DNA of 64,000 bases from CAZKXU01 sp964556665 (lineage in GTDB: Bacteria; Bdellovibrionota_C; UBA2361; CAZKXU01): positions 12,882 through 76,881 of the forward strand of contig CAZKXU010000003.1 of the NCBI GenBank assembly GCA_964556665.1. The letters are read 5' to 3'. Below are positions 50,810 to 59,525 of this stretch, in pieces. The notes beneath the pieces are model-generated. The model was not told the origin of the DNA. It searched no databases and worked only from the letters and a program-made list of their open reading frames with translations. The translations under genes were made by a program, and so were the position numbers. Numbering within the stretch: position 1 is the first letter of the stretch; each line of letters opens with the position of its first letter.

Positions 50810-52063
50810 CTAGATCGGCTTAATCAGATGATAACTCTTTTTGCCGCTTCGTAGCACGAAGAGATCCTTCTCTAGCATCCCGCTTGAGCTTACTGTTAGT
50901 GTCGAATCTGAGATGCGTTCATTGTTAAGATAAGCGCCGCCATTTCCGATTAAGCGCTTGGCGTCCCCTTTAGATTTAGTTAAGGCGCACTCAGTAAATA
51001 GGTCAACTATAGTCATCTCCTTAAGTCGTGTTCTTTCGATCTGACTTGATGGAACATCTGAGAAAATAGATTCTAGTTGTGTATCATTCAGTCCCTGCAT
51101 TGAGCCACCGAAAAGTACCTCTGCGGAACGCTTGGCTAGTTTTGTTTCGTCTGCTCCATGTACCAGGTCGAGCACTGCATCAGCAAGAGCCGTCTGTGCT
51201 TCACGCTTCTCAGGCGCGTTTAATAAGCTCTGTTCAAGTTCAGTTATGCGTTCTTTGTTGAGAAAGCTATAGATTTTAAGTAGCTTAATGACATCTGAGT
51301 CAGGTGAGTTTAGAAAAAACTGATGCAGCTTAAAAGGGGAGGTGGCTTTACTGTCTAGCCATAAAGTCCCAGATTCGCTTTTCCCAAACTTTTTGCCTTC
51401 ACTGTCGGTGATTAACGGGAATGATAATCCATACGCATCTCCCTGTAGTTTTCTTCGAATTAACTCCAGCCCAGCAGTGATATTGCCCCATTGATCAGAA
51501 CCACCAACTTGCAGTTTGCAGCCCATGCTCTTATAGAGGTGGTAAAAGTCAAACGCTTGAAGTAGCATATAACTGAACTCGGTAAAAGATATGCCGTCAC
51601 CGTCAAGCCGTACTTTAACACTATCTTTTGCAAGCATGTAGTTTACAGTAAGGTGTTTTCCAATCTCTGTTAAAAATTGTAAAACAGAAAGATTATGAGT
51701 CCAGTCATAGTTGTTTACAAATCGAGCTTTTATACCGACTCGATCTAACATCTCGTTCATCTTATTCTGATGAAGCTTCACATTTTGATCGATTACCTCG
51801 CGTGTAAGAAGCTGACGCTCTGAGCGCTTGCCACTTGGATCTCCAATTGCACCGGTAGCGCCACCAAAAAGAAGAATCGGGGACAATTTTGCTTTCGCAA
51901 GGTGAATCGCTGCAATAATCGGAACAAGATTTCCGATTTGCAAACTTGCTGCTGATGGATCGAACCCAACATAGAATTTATCACCTGGTTTTAGCTTGCT
52001 GCTAAGTTCAGAATCTGACATATCAGCGATAAGTCCACGCCAGGCTAATTCATCAAATAACAT
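50810..52063 (-). CDS. tyrS: Tyrosyl-tRNA synthetase
   Basis: 417 residues. Class I synthetase: GFDPSAASLQIGNLVP (HIGH-type region reading QIGN), the tyrosine-binding FSYMLLQAFDF and GGSDQWGNI, the KMSKS-type loop KKFGKSESG, and a C-terminal S4 RNA-binding domain (SKGDAKRLIGNGGAYLNNER). Charges tRNA-Tyr in the cytoplasm. Confidence 0.95.
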   Translation of the reverse strand: MLFDELAWRGLIADMSDSELSSKLKPGDKFYVGFDPSAASLQIGNLVPIIAAIHLAKAKLSPILLFGGATGAIGDPSGKRSERQLLTREVIDQNVKLHQNKMNEMLDRVGIKARFVNNYDWTHNLSVLQFLTEIGKHLTVNYMLAKDSVKVRLDGDGISFTEFSYMLLQAFDFYHLYKSMGCKLQVGGSDQWGNITAGLELIRRKLQGDAYGLSFPLITDSEGKKFGKSESGTLWLDSKATSPFKLHQFFLNSPDSDVIKLLKIYSFLNKERITELEQSLLNAPEKREAQTALADAVLDLVHGADETKLAKRSAEVLFGGSMQGLNDTQLESIFSDVPSSQIERTRLKEMTIVDLFTECALTKSKGDAKRLIGNGGAYLNNERISDSTLTVSSSGMLEKDLFVLRSGKKSYHLIKPI

Positions 52064-52146
52064 TACTAGTTGATATCCTTATAGAAAACATCGTTCGAAA
52101 ATCCAGTATTAGAAAAATAAAAATGCAATGATAACTCTATAACTGT

Positions 52147-54420
52147 ATGAAAAAACAGGAAGTTTTTCAAGCGTATTTAGCATCATATTATCTATCAAGC
52201 CAGTTTACTAATACTGCTCCGAATATGATTTTTAAACTTAGACGGCCAACACGGATACTGCTCTCAATCCTTGGAGGTACGCTGACGGCCTGTGTGCTTT
52301 TTCTATTGATACAAGCTGCATGTATTCTGCTGTTCAGTCGCGCAGAGCATGGGGATAAAGCTGCTATAGTGCAGGAGGAACAGGTCTTGCGTAAGGCGAT
52401 GCAGCGTCTGCTTAATCATGAAATTGCCGGTATAAAACAACGAGCAGAGTGGCTAATTAAGGGAGGAGCCCTTTTTCATCTTATGCAGAATTCGACACGC
52501 GAGGAGCTTGTCGATGAACTCGGAAAGAGGCTTAAGGGGATAGATCTTAGTATTATATTTGATGCGGAAGGACGGCCCATATATCTACAGGATCCGACCC
52601 GTTTGTCATCAGCAACTTTAAATGACTTTCGAACTTACCCCCTAATAACAGAGGCACTACAGGGTCGTTCAAAGATTACATATGTACCTGCTATGGAGGG
52701 ATTACTACTTGCAGCTGCGTTTCCGATCTTGCCAGAGACTTCAGGTGAACTCAAAGGAGTATTGTTGCTTCTTCAGTTTTTTAACCAGGACAGACTTTTA
52801 GCATTTGAGCAACGTATAGGAGCGCGGATTTCTCTTAGAGATGGGATCGGTAATGCTCTGCCGAAGGTGATGAAAGATGGATTCTTCCCTCCTCCTTTTG
52901 AAGCATCAGTTCAAATAGGAAATAGTAAATGGCCGATTACTACAAATGGCTCAGCGCATATACCGATAGTAGTTAAAGGTATATACGATCATCCAGTAGG
53001 TGTATTTTGGGTTCGTCAAAGTATAATTAAATCAGTACCATTTGTTGACCTGATATCGGCTACATTCCTTAAATACCTTCCTGTGGCAGCTGCGATTTCG
53101 ATATTGCTTGGCCTAGGAATAGGCTATTACTTACACCGATTTTTTGCCTATCCATTAATACGCCTAATGAAGAGCCGCCAGGCACTACAACGAATTAGGT
53201 CGAAACGACGAGCTATGGTATCTGATGAACGATTTTTTGAGACCACATTGGGTGTTTACCGTCATGAGCTATTTAGAATTATTATGGGCAGTGATGGAGT
53301 CTTGGACAGCATCAGTGATGGAGTCATGTTGGTCGACTTTAAAGGTAAGGTAGTAGGAGTCAATAATGGACTCTGCTCTCTATTGGGCATGAGCCGGGAA
53401 GAGCTTACTAAAACCTCGGATCCTCTTTTCTTTCTCAATGATGTCGAGCGTAGCAGAGCTCATGATGCACTCGAATTGCTGCGCATAGCTCAGAAACCTG
53501 GCAAGGCAGGGCTTGAGGTAAAACCGTTTCTTGAGATCGTTAAAGGAGAGCTGCAATGTATATTACGGCTCCGTTCTATTGACTGTGGTCCACATGGAGA
53601 GCGGTACTTCCTAATAGTTTTAAAGGCCCGCGGTATCGACGGCGAGCAGGGCGAATTGGTGACTAAGGAGCAAGCCGCCAGAGTTTTGGCGGATTTCTCT
53701 GCCGGAGTAGCAAGCAACATTAATAATCTGTTAACCAGCGTTGTCGGCGCGCTATCAGTAATTAGCAACAATACAGGAGGTAACATTGAACTTCAGAGCC
53801 AGATGTTGAAGACCATTAAGCAGTCTGTAGCTCAGGGCACATCTTTAACCAAGGAACTTTTAAATATAGCGCGCTTTCGGAGTGTGAAAATACCTACAGT
53901 CCCTTTAGATCTATGCAAAATAGTAGGTGATGCAGTGGCCAAGATTAGCTCGGCTGAGGAGGCTAAAAGCTATAAGATTGTTACGGAGAGTACAGAGGAG
54001 CGCACGATAGTAATGGCTGAAGAGGTAGGGATTCATCAGGTATTAACAAATCTGGTTAGTTATTCATTTAGCCAGATGCCAAACGGCGGTCGGGTGCTTA
54101 TAAAAATATTTCATGATCCTATAGATGAGGGAATGGTTAACCTTTTTGTCTTCGATGAGGGCGAGGGGATGACCTCGGAGGCTATTGCTAGAGTCTTTGA
54201 GCCATTCTTTGGTTCAAGGGGCTCAGGCTCAGATTCACGACGGTATCTAGGGAGTGGGCTTGGCATGGCTGCTACTAAAGCCTTGGTAGAGTCCTGGGGC
54301 GGCTCGATTAGCTGTCGTTCCGAGATAGGCAGAGGAACTAATTTCCGTGTCTGTTTAAAGCAGGCTTCCTCCCGGGATATGGTGGTTGGCGGAAAGGTAA
54401 TTGGGCAGAGAGCCACTTGA
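52147..54420 (+). CDS. Membrane sensor histidine-kinase-like protein lacking the phospho-accepting His
   Basis: 757 residues. Transmembrane helix near 35-60, extracytoplasmic sensor region, second helix near 305-325, PAS domain (about 380-480: LDSISDGVMLVDFKGKVVGV), then the kinase core. The H-box, normally GxAHDFNNLLT, reads GVASNINNLLTSV, so the His is replaced. The ATP-binding lid is still good (FDEGEGMTSEAIARVFEPFF, GSGLGMAATKAL). It probably cannot autophosphorylate; it may act as a binding partner or phosphatase. Start ATG 52147 or 52225 cannot be decided. No response regulator is adjacent. Confidence 0.82.
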   Translation: MKKQEVFQAYLASYYLSSQFTNTAPNMIFKLRRPTRILLSILGGTLTACVLFLLIQAACILLFSRAEHGDKAAIVQEEQVLRKAMQRLLNHEIAGIKQRAEWLIKGGALFHLMQNSTREELVDELGKRLKGIDLSIIFDAEGRPIYLQDPTRLSSATLNDFRTYPLITEALQGRSKITYVPAMEGLLLAAAFPILPETSGELKGVLLLLQFFNQDRLLAFEQRIGARISLRDGIGNALPKVMKDGFFPPPFEASVQIGNSKWPITTNGSAHIPIVVKGIYDHPVGVFWVRQSIIKSVPFVDLISATFLKYLPVAAAISILLGLGIGYYLHRFFAYPLIRLMKSRQALQRIRSKRRAMVSDERFFETTLGVYRHELFRIIMGSDGVLDSISDGVMLVDFKGKVVGVNNGLCSLLGMSREELTKTSDPLFFLNDVERSRAHDALELLRIAQKPGKAGLEVKPFLEIVKGELQCILRLRSIDCGPHGERYFLIVLKARGIDGEQGELVTKEQAARVLADFSAGVASNINNLLTSVVGALSVISNNTGGNIELQSQMLKTIKQSVAQGTSLTKELLNIARFRSVKIPTVPLDLCKIVGDAVAKISSAEEAKSYKIVTESTEERTIVMAEEVGIHQVLTNLVSYSFSQMPNGGRVLIKIFHDPIDEGMVNLFVFDEGEGMTSEAIARVFEPFFGSRGSGSDSRRYLGSGLGMAATKALVESWGGSISCRSEIGRGTNFRVCLKQASSRDMVVGGKVIGQRAT

Positions 54421-54477
54421 AAATTCGTTCTAATTAAGGCATATTTTCATACTAACAGATTTATCTAAGGATATTGT

Positions 54478-54717
54478 ATGGCTAAGACCAAGATGGAGTC
54501 GACCTTCTTTTTCTCTTCCCTGGGAACCGGATATTTTTATACGGATCGCAAAAATCGTAAAAAGAGCAAAGGTGAAAAGAAGCTTTCAATTAGAAAGTAC
54601 GATCCGATAGCAAAGCAGCACTGTCTCTTTGAGGAAAAAAAGGCTGCCAGACTTAAGAAAAAGTGGAAGCCAACCCCAAAGGTAGCTACAGATTCAGCTG
54701 AAGCAGCACAGAAGTAA
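54478..54717 (+). CDS. rpmG: Ribosomal protein bL33, extended form
   Basis: 79 residues. Core pattern [17 protein letters not shown] ... [19 protein letters not shown] matches the bL33 consensus (TAGTGYFYTTxKNxR, KYDPxxRKHVxF). Usual length is 50-55 residues; the extra C-terminal 25 are Lys/Pro-rich. The zinc-binding Cys pairs of some bL33 forms are absent, so it is the zinc-free type. AAGGA lies before the ATG. Confidence 0.8.
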   Translation: MAKTKMESTFFFSSLGTGYFYTDRKNRKKSKGEKKLSIRKYDPIAKQHCLFEEKKAARLKKKWKPTPKVATDSAEAAQK

Positions 54718-54735
54718 ATACTACTACGAGGTTAA

Positions 54736-56757
54736 ATGGCGCTCACGGCAGAGGCAGTTGAGGCTCCCCCTAGCGGCAGTATAGCTGCGCCAGATCCTAA
54801 TAGCGTTAATGCACAGACAGACACAGATCTGTTTGTCACCACTTTTGTATTATTCAATCTTATATTATCAGAGCTCCTAATAGAGAGCCTTCCCTATTAC
54901 AAAGAGGTATCACCACTTCTTAGATTTGTACTTATCTATCTGCAGTCAGCGATCTCTTTGGTTGGAGTACTATATGTAGCGCCGCCATTGTTTAGCTCTG
55001 CATGGAAAAGAATAAAGCTTGGGGAATTCAGTGCCGACTTATGTAAGCTCTTGGCGGTGATAATTGGCACTGTATATCTAGTATATAGTTTATTGCATGA
55101 TGTTGAATCCGTCTTAGAGCTTAACCTCACCGAATCATTAGTTCTGGTCCTCTTTATACTTGCTCTTGAAAGATTTATTACTAGAAAAACTGTTCTCTCA
55201 TTAAATGCGCAGGTTGGCTTCAATCTCAGGACTTGGATTGACCAGGTGCGGGTCTTTGAAGGTATTGCCTCGGTAGGTGGAGCTCAGGGGCAACTTGGGT
55301 TCAATCTGAGGATTGTATCTCCAGAATTAGTAAAATGCGGTGATATAATCGCAAGCAAGGAGGGGGAGTTCATTGGATTGGATGGCGTTGTAGTAAATGG
55401 ATTGGCAGAGGTGCGGGAACGTGTTTTTACAGGGGCGGCAGTTTCACGTTTTAAAGCACCAGGAGACAAGGTCTTTGCCGGTTCAGAGATTGTATATGGA
55501 GAGCTACATTATCGTGCTCAAAATGAATTCGAGGATTCAACAATAACAACTTTCTCTCCTATCTTCGATCGCAGTGTAGCTGAGGTAATTGAGCAAGAGA
55601 GAAAAACCTCTGTATTAGAGCAGCTTCTTGCAGGGGGACTACTTTTTATCTCTGCCTGCGCAGGGTTATACTGGAACGAACAGGATGGCGGATTAAAGGC
55701 AGTTACTTTAGGCATGCAGGGCATTTTATTGCTCAGTATTTTTTCCCCTACAGTTTTTAAGATTATCCCAGCATTAAAGAGTCGGCTAATTACAGAAGCA
55801 TTTATGCGTGGGGTGGTCGTAGCAGAGGCCTCTATTTTTGATCGTCTTGCGCGAGTCCGTGGTTTTATTTTTGATCATCTGCCAGGCCAAGTGCCATCAC
55901 CGAAGCTTATAGATTTTGAGATTTTAGATCAGAGAATTGATCAAGGATCGCTAATTTCTCTTATTATTGCGGTTTTTAGCAGGAGTTCAGAGAAAGTTAG
56001 CGAGGCAATCTGTGCTGCTCTCAGGTCCAAGATCGAGAGGCCGCTGCTTTATAACATCTGTGATTATGTATTTTATGAGGGTGGTGGTATCTCAGCGAGC
56101 GTAGAAGGGGTAGAGGTGAGCTGTGGGAGTGAATCGTTTCTTATTCAGCGTGGAGTGCAGCTCCAGGGCTCAGATTTACTCGAGTGCAGGTCAGCCGAGG
56201 AGATAATATACATAGCGATAGCAGAGGAGGTTGTTGCCAGAGTTAAAGTACTTTATCGTGATGAGGAGCTTGTTCCTGCTATACGTTCGGCAGGGCTTAG
56301 ACCTTCGTTTTTTAGTATGGCTGGAGAGAATGAGATTGATCGAATTGGCAAGAGTTTTGGCTTTGAATTGGCAGATATCGTGCCTGTTAGTAACACTCAG
56401 GCGGTAGATAAACGATTGGAAAACTCCGCTCCTTTAATTGTAGTTACAAATAAAGAGAGGGATTTTTTTGGCAAAAAGGAATCTGTACTTACAGCCGGGG
56501 CATTTGATGAACTTCTTTTTGAGATCAATTCAAGGGACATTACACTATTTGGAGATAGTTTAAGTACGATTCCATGGATTGTAAAAGCAGCACAACGGTT
56601 AGTTAAGTTTACTCAGATTACTCAGATCAGTGCTGCTACTCTATGTGCAATAGGAATACTGGTTTCATTTACCTCTTATTATTCTCCGCTATTGATAGGG
56701 GTAATTAGCTTGTTCTCACTAACTGCTTTATATTCCCTTATTATTAAAAAATCTTAA
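54736..56757 (+). CDS. P-type ATPase-like membrane protein with catalytic motifs lost
   Basis: 673 residues with the layout of a P1B-type pump: helices at the N-terminus, actuator-like region (GEFIGLDGVVVNGLAEVRER), metal-channel helix, and a pair of C-terminal helices (SAATLCAIGILVSFTSYYSP). Every catalytic motif is altered: TGES reads FTGAAV (about residue 231), the CPC-type motif reads FSPTVF (about 336), DKTGT reads FDHLPG (about 379), and the GDGxND hinge is not found. The frame is intact, so it is a maintained, non-pumping relative or a new function. 18 bases after rpmG. Confidence 0.65.
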   Translation: MALTAEAVEAPPSGSIAAPDPNSVNAQTDTDLFVTTFVLFNLILSELLIESLPYYKEVSPLLRFVLIYLQSAISLVGVLYVAPPLFSSAWKRIKLGEFSADLCKLLAVIIGTVYLVYSLLHDVESVLELNLTESLVLVLFILALERFITRKTVLSLNAQVGFNLRTWIDQVRVFEGIASVGGAQGQLGFNLRIVSPELVKCGDIIASKEGEFIGLDGVVVNGLAEVRERVFTGAAVSRFKAPGDKVFAGSEIVYGELHYRAQNEFEDSTITTFSPIFDRSVAEVIEQERKTSVLEQLLAGGLLFISACAGLYWNEQDGGLKAVTLGMQGILLLSIFSPTVFKIIPALKSRLITEAFMRGVVVAEASIFDRLARVRGFIFDHLPGQVPSPKLIDFEILDQRIDQGSLISLIIAVFSRSSEKVSEAICAALRSKIERPLLYNICDYVFYEGGGISASVEGVEVSCGSESFLIQRGVQLQGSDLLECRSAEEIIYIAIAEEVVARVKVLYRDEELVPAIRSAGLRPSFFSMAGENEIDRIGKSFGFELADIVPVSNTQAVDKRLENSAPLIVVTNKERDFFGKKESVLTAGAFDELLFEINSRDITLFGDSLSTIPWIVKAAQRLVKFTQITQISAATLCAIGILVSFTSYYSPLLIGVISLFSLTALYSLIIKKS

Positions 56758-56762
56758 CCCGC

Positions 56763-56794
56763 ATTTCTCATGCTTTAAAAAAGGCATGAGAAAT
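56763..56794 (+). terminator. Hairpin after the P-type ATPase-like gene
   Basis: ATTTCTCATGC / GCATGAGAAAT, 11 bp with a 10-base A-rich loop, right after the stop. No strong T-run. The stem matches the last stem of the hairpin array at 10455-10491 (GATTTCTCAT...ATGAGAAATC), so it may be a single unit of that family rather than a simple terminator. Confidence 0.5.
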
Positions 56795-56911
56795 ATAGGC
56801 TAAGGGCTGCATTTAATCCATTCTGTCATCGAATCCGAATTCATACTTCTACATCATAACAGTATATAGCCTCGGTTCTCTTAATAAATTCAATATCTTA
56901 GAAGGGGGATT

Positions 56912-57265
56912 ATGAGTTTAGAGACAGTTTTCGATGAGAATGCCACATCAGCCACAACAATCCTAATTGAGGAGTCAGGAGCAGGTAACGGGTATGCACA
57001 AGGACCGGTACGGGCTCTAATGAGCGCGCTGCTCTTTGATGGGATCCAAGCATACATTAACTTTAAACTGGCCGACAGTGCGGCTAAGCGCGCCCGTTAT
57101 CGTGAAGCTGTGAATTGGATAAAGAACGGTTCAACTAAGTATATATTTTCATTTAATTGTGTGTGTGAAGCGTTAGGGATAGATGCAGAGTATCTGAGAT
57201 TTGGACTGGCAAACGTTGCCGTATCAGATCGTCCTGTCTGGAAGAGGACGAGGAGAAAGGATTAA
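56912..57265 (+). CDS. Conserved-looking protein of unknown function
   Basis: 117 residues. A helical core (GPVRALMSALLFDGIQAYIN) and the region ARYREAVNWIKNG ... FSFNCVCEALGIDAEYLR have the look of a small regulatory protein; the latter resembles a helix-turn-helix. AGAAGGGGG lies before the ATG. Family name not known to me. Confidence 0.65.
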   Translation: MSLETVFDENATSATTILIEESGAGNGYAQGPVRALMSALLFDGIQAYINFKLADSAAKRARYREAVNWIKNGSTKYIFSFNCVCEALGIDAEYLRFGLANVAVSDRPVWKRTRRKD

Positions 57266-57348
57266 GATAGGTACTACTACACTGGAACATAAATTTGTTC
57301 CCCTATATACATCCCCTTAGTAAAGAATATCATAGTTATTAAGGTGGT

Positions 57349-57623
57349 CCTTATTCCTCGTTCTTATCTTAGTCCTAATCCTCGTCTTCGTCCTAGTCTT
57401 TGATCTTGTCCGTATTCTTCGTTCTAGCCCTAATCCGTGCTCATTATCTAGTTTGAACAAATAGTTAGAATTAAGAATATAGACTTTTAAGGGCATTTTT
57501 ATAATGATTTATTTCAGAATACTCCCAAAGAGTTTGGAATAGGGCTAGAACCAAGAAAACGGACAAAGACAAAGATCAGGACGAAGACGAAGGCTAGGAC
57601 AAAGATTAAGACTAGGAATAAGG
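57349..57623. repeat. Long foldback with hexamer-rich 88-base arms
   Basis: Arms 57349-57436 and 57536-57623 are ungapped inverted copies, about 80 percent identical by eye, separated by 99 bases. Both arms have a 6-base rhythm (variants of TCGTCC, TTCGTC and TTGTCC on one strand; GACGAA and GACAAA on the other), and both end in GGTTCTAGCCC-like sequence. The segment fills the gap between convergent genes at 57265 and 57681. No ORF or transposase. Confidence 0.85.
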
Positions 57624-57680
57624 GCAATTTCAAAAACTAAGCTTGCCTATAATTTGGGTAATTATTTATGTCGCACTGCA

Positions 57681-59525
57681 CTACTCTATCCGCTTAAGTC
57701 CAAGGGTATGTACAATTGGTCCAAGCAAGGTTCTTTTCTTAGATGTATCCTTTTGATTATAGCTGCGAGCGTAACCTTTTAAGCTTCCTTCAACTGCATA
57801 GACCGTACCATGAGCAACATTATCATAAAAAACCTTGCCCTCCGCATCGGATATTTTGTTTCCTAACTCACTCGTTACAAGTGCACCTGGAAGCGGGGCA
57901 CCGACAGAACTAACTACATTTACTTCTATGCGGTAGGTTCTTACAGTCCCGTTAAGTGTAAAACTCTGAGCTCCGCTTACTTTCCCGCTTAATGCTTCAA
58001 AATTTAACCCTGCTGCAGATACATTTACTGTGTAATCTTTATAAGTATAGATGCCGCTAATGACGGCACGACCATTTGTATCAGTAAACCCAATGAATTT
58101 TTTAGTGCCGTCAGAAATAGTAACCTTAGCGCCGGATAATGCTTTGCCGCTTGCGTCTTTGATTATAAACTCAAAATCATGAGCTGACGGTGTGAATGTT
58201 GGTGTAGGTGTTGGAGACACGGTTGGAGTAGGAGTTGGGCCAGGATCTTTTGCCCAAGTCTCAACATAGGAACGGGTTGTATTTAGTGTACTAACATTGT
58301 CAGCGTTGCTATTGCCTGTTGCTACGCCATTATAAAAAGTATTTGGTCCACTAAAATAACCAACCCTTGTTCCAGGAGCATACGCCATAATAGAGCGATA
58401 TTGCGTAGGGCCAACATAAAAGCGGTACCCTTTTGAGCTAGGAAAATAGCCGCTGCCACCTGCGTTATCAGCATCATGTGCAGCGCCCATATTATGTCCC
58501 ATCTCATGTGTCATCGTATGGTTATTTATACAACCCCAATAAGTGACCGAATGTCCATTTGAAGCATCGGCAATCCAGCTTTGACTAGGAAGCCAACCGA
58601 TTCCGCAATATTGCGTTGCATTTACGATCATGGAAACTAAGTCCGCCCCATATTGGGTACGGAGCGATCCTATTTCATCAAAATATCCATCAGTATAGTT
58701 GGTCATTTTATAAAGATTATCAGCAAAAGCGAGTTCGTCTTGAGCAAGTTTTGCAACGTGAACAAGGGTTAGCTTGATTTTAACTCCGCTATTATTGTAG
58801 CTGGTATTGGCTAGAGAAACTGCTGTATTAATCCAGCTTAACATATTAGCCTGTCCACCTACTGCAGTTTCAGCCTGTGGAGAGTACACGAGCATTAATT
58901 TGAGATCTGAATCTGAAGTAGTAGCGCTGATTTTTACTTCTGCATGTGCGTGCTTATCTCCTTCAATGATCTGATCATGTAAAGCCTCAGCACACCCAGG
59001 AAGTTTTTTCGGGTCTACTGTGATTAGTTCAAATTTTCTTAAAGTTCCGTCTGTATTTAAAACATAATTAAAACCAGCTTGTCCTGATTGTGTGACATTA
59101 AAAACAGCATTTACAGATGGTTTGCCAAGGCGCTGTTGATTGATAGAGATTATAAATTCTCCTGCTTCCTCTCCCTCTGTGCTAAATAGTTTTCCTGTAT
59201 AAGAGTTGCTGAGATAGTAAGTCTCTTTAAGTTTCTGACTTTTAGTTCTATTCTTACGGGTGTTATTTATCCCTATAAGCTTTACTCCGCTTGGCAAAGT
59301 AACGGAAAACTTTCCAGCTGCAAGCGCTTTAATATTTATGCGATAAACCTTGTTTTTCCCGGTAAGTGCCAGATCCCGCTTCTCTTTCTCAGATATTACA
59401 ACTGTATGACGAGGAACAAATAAATTTCGCACCCGCTCTGCGGCAAGCGCAGCATTCGAACTGCTGCACAGGACGACCAGGAAACTTAATGCTATTGAGC
59501 AGTGTAATAATAATCTCTTAATCAC
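57681..59525 (-). CDS. Secreted zinc metalloprotease, reprolysin-like (M12)
   Basis: 614 residues. Signal peptide 1-29 (LLLHCSIALSFLVVLCSSSNAALA), a propeptide-like region to about 200, then a metzincin domain with THEMGHNMGAAHD (about residues 336-348; HExxHxxGxxH zinc site) and the Met-turn SIMAYAPG. A Thr/Pro linker near 435-450 leads to two carboxypeptidase-regulatory-like Ig domains (DASGKALSGAKVTISDG ... SVGAPLPGALVTSE). GTG start overlaps the stop of the upstream 1264-residue gene by four bases, so the two are coupled. Degrades extracellular protein, target unknown. Confidence 0.9.
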   Translation of the reverse strand: MIKRLLLHCSIALSFLVVLCSSSNAALAAERVRNLFVPRHTVVISEKEKRDLALTGKNKVYRINIKALAAGKFSVTLPSGVKLIGINNTRKNRTKSQKLKETYYLSNSYTGKLFSTEGEEAGEFIISINQQRLGKPSVNAVFNVTQSGQAGFNYVLNTDGTLRKFELITVDPKKLPGCAEALHDQIIEGDKHAHAEVKISATTSDSDLKLMLVYSPQAETAVGGQANMLSWINTAVSLANTSYNNSGVKIKLTLVHVAKLAQDELAFADNLYKMTNYTDGYFDEIGSLRTQYGADLVSMIVNATQYCGIGWLPSQSWIADASNGHSVTYWGCINNHTMTHEMGHNMGAAHDADNAGGSGYFPSSKGYRFYVGPTQYRSIMAYAPGTRVGYFSGPNTFYNGVATGNSNADNVSTLNTTRSYVETWAKDPGPTPTPTVSPTPTPTFTPSAHDFEFIIKDASGKALSGAKVTISDGTKKFIGFTDTNGRAVISGIYTYKDYTVNVSAAGLNFEALSGKVSGAQSFTLNGTVRTYRIEVNVVSSVGAPLPGALVTSELGNKISDAEGKVFYDNVAHGTVYAVEGSLKGYARSYNQKDTSKKRTLLGPIVHTLGLKRIE

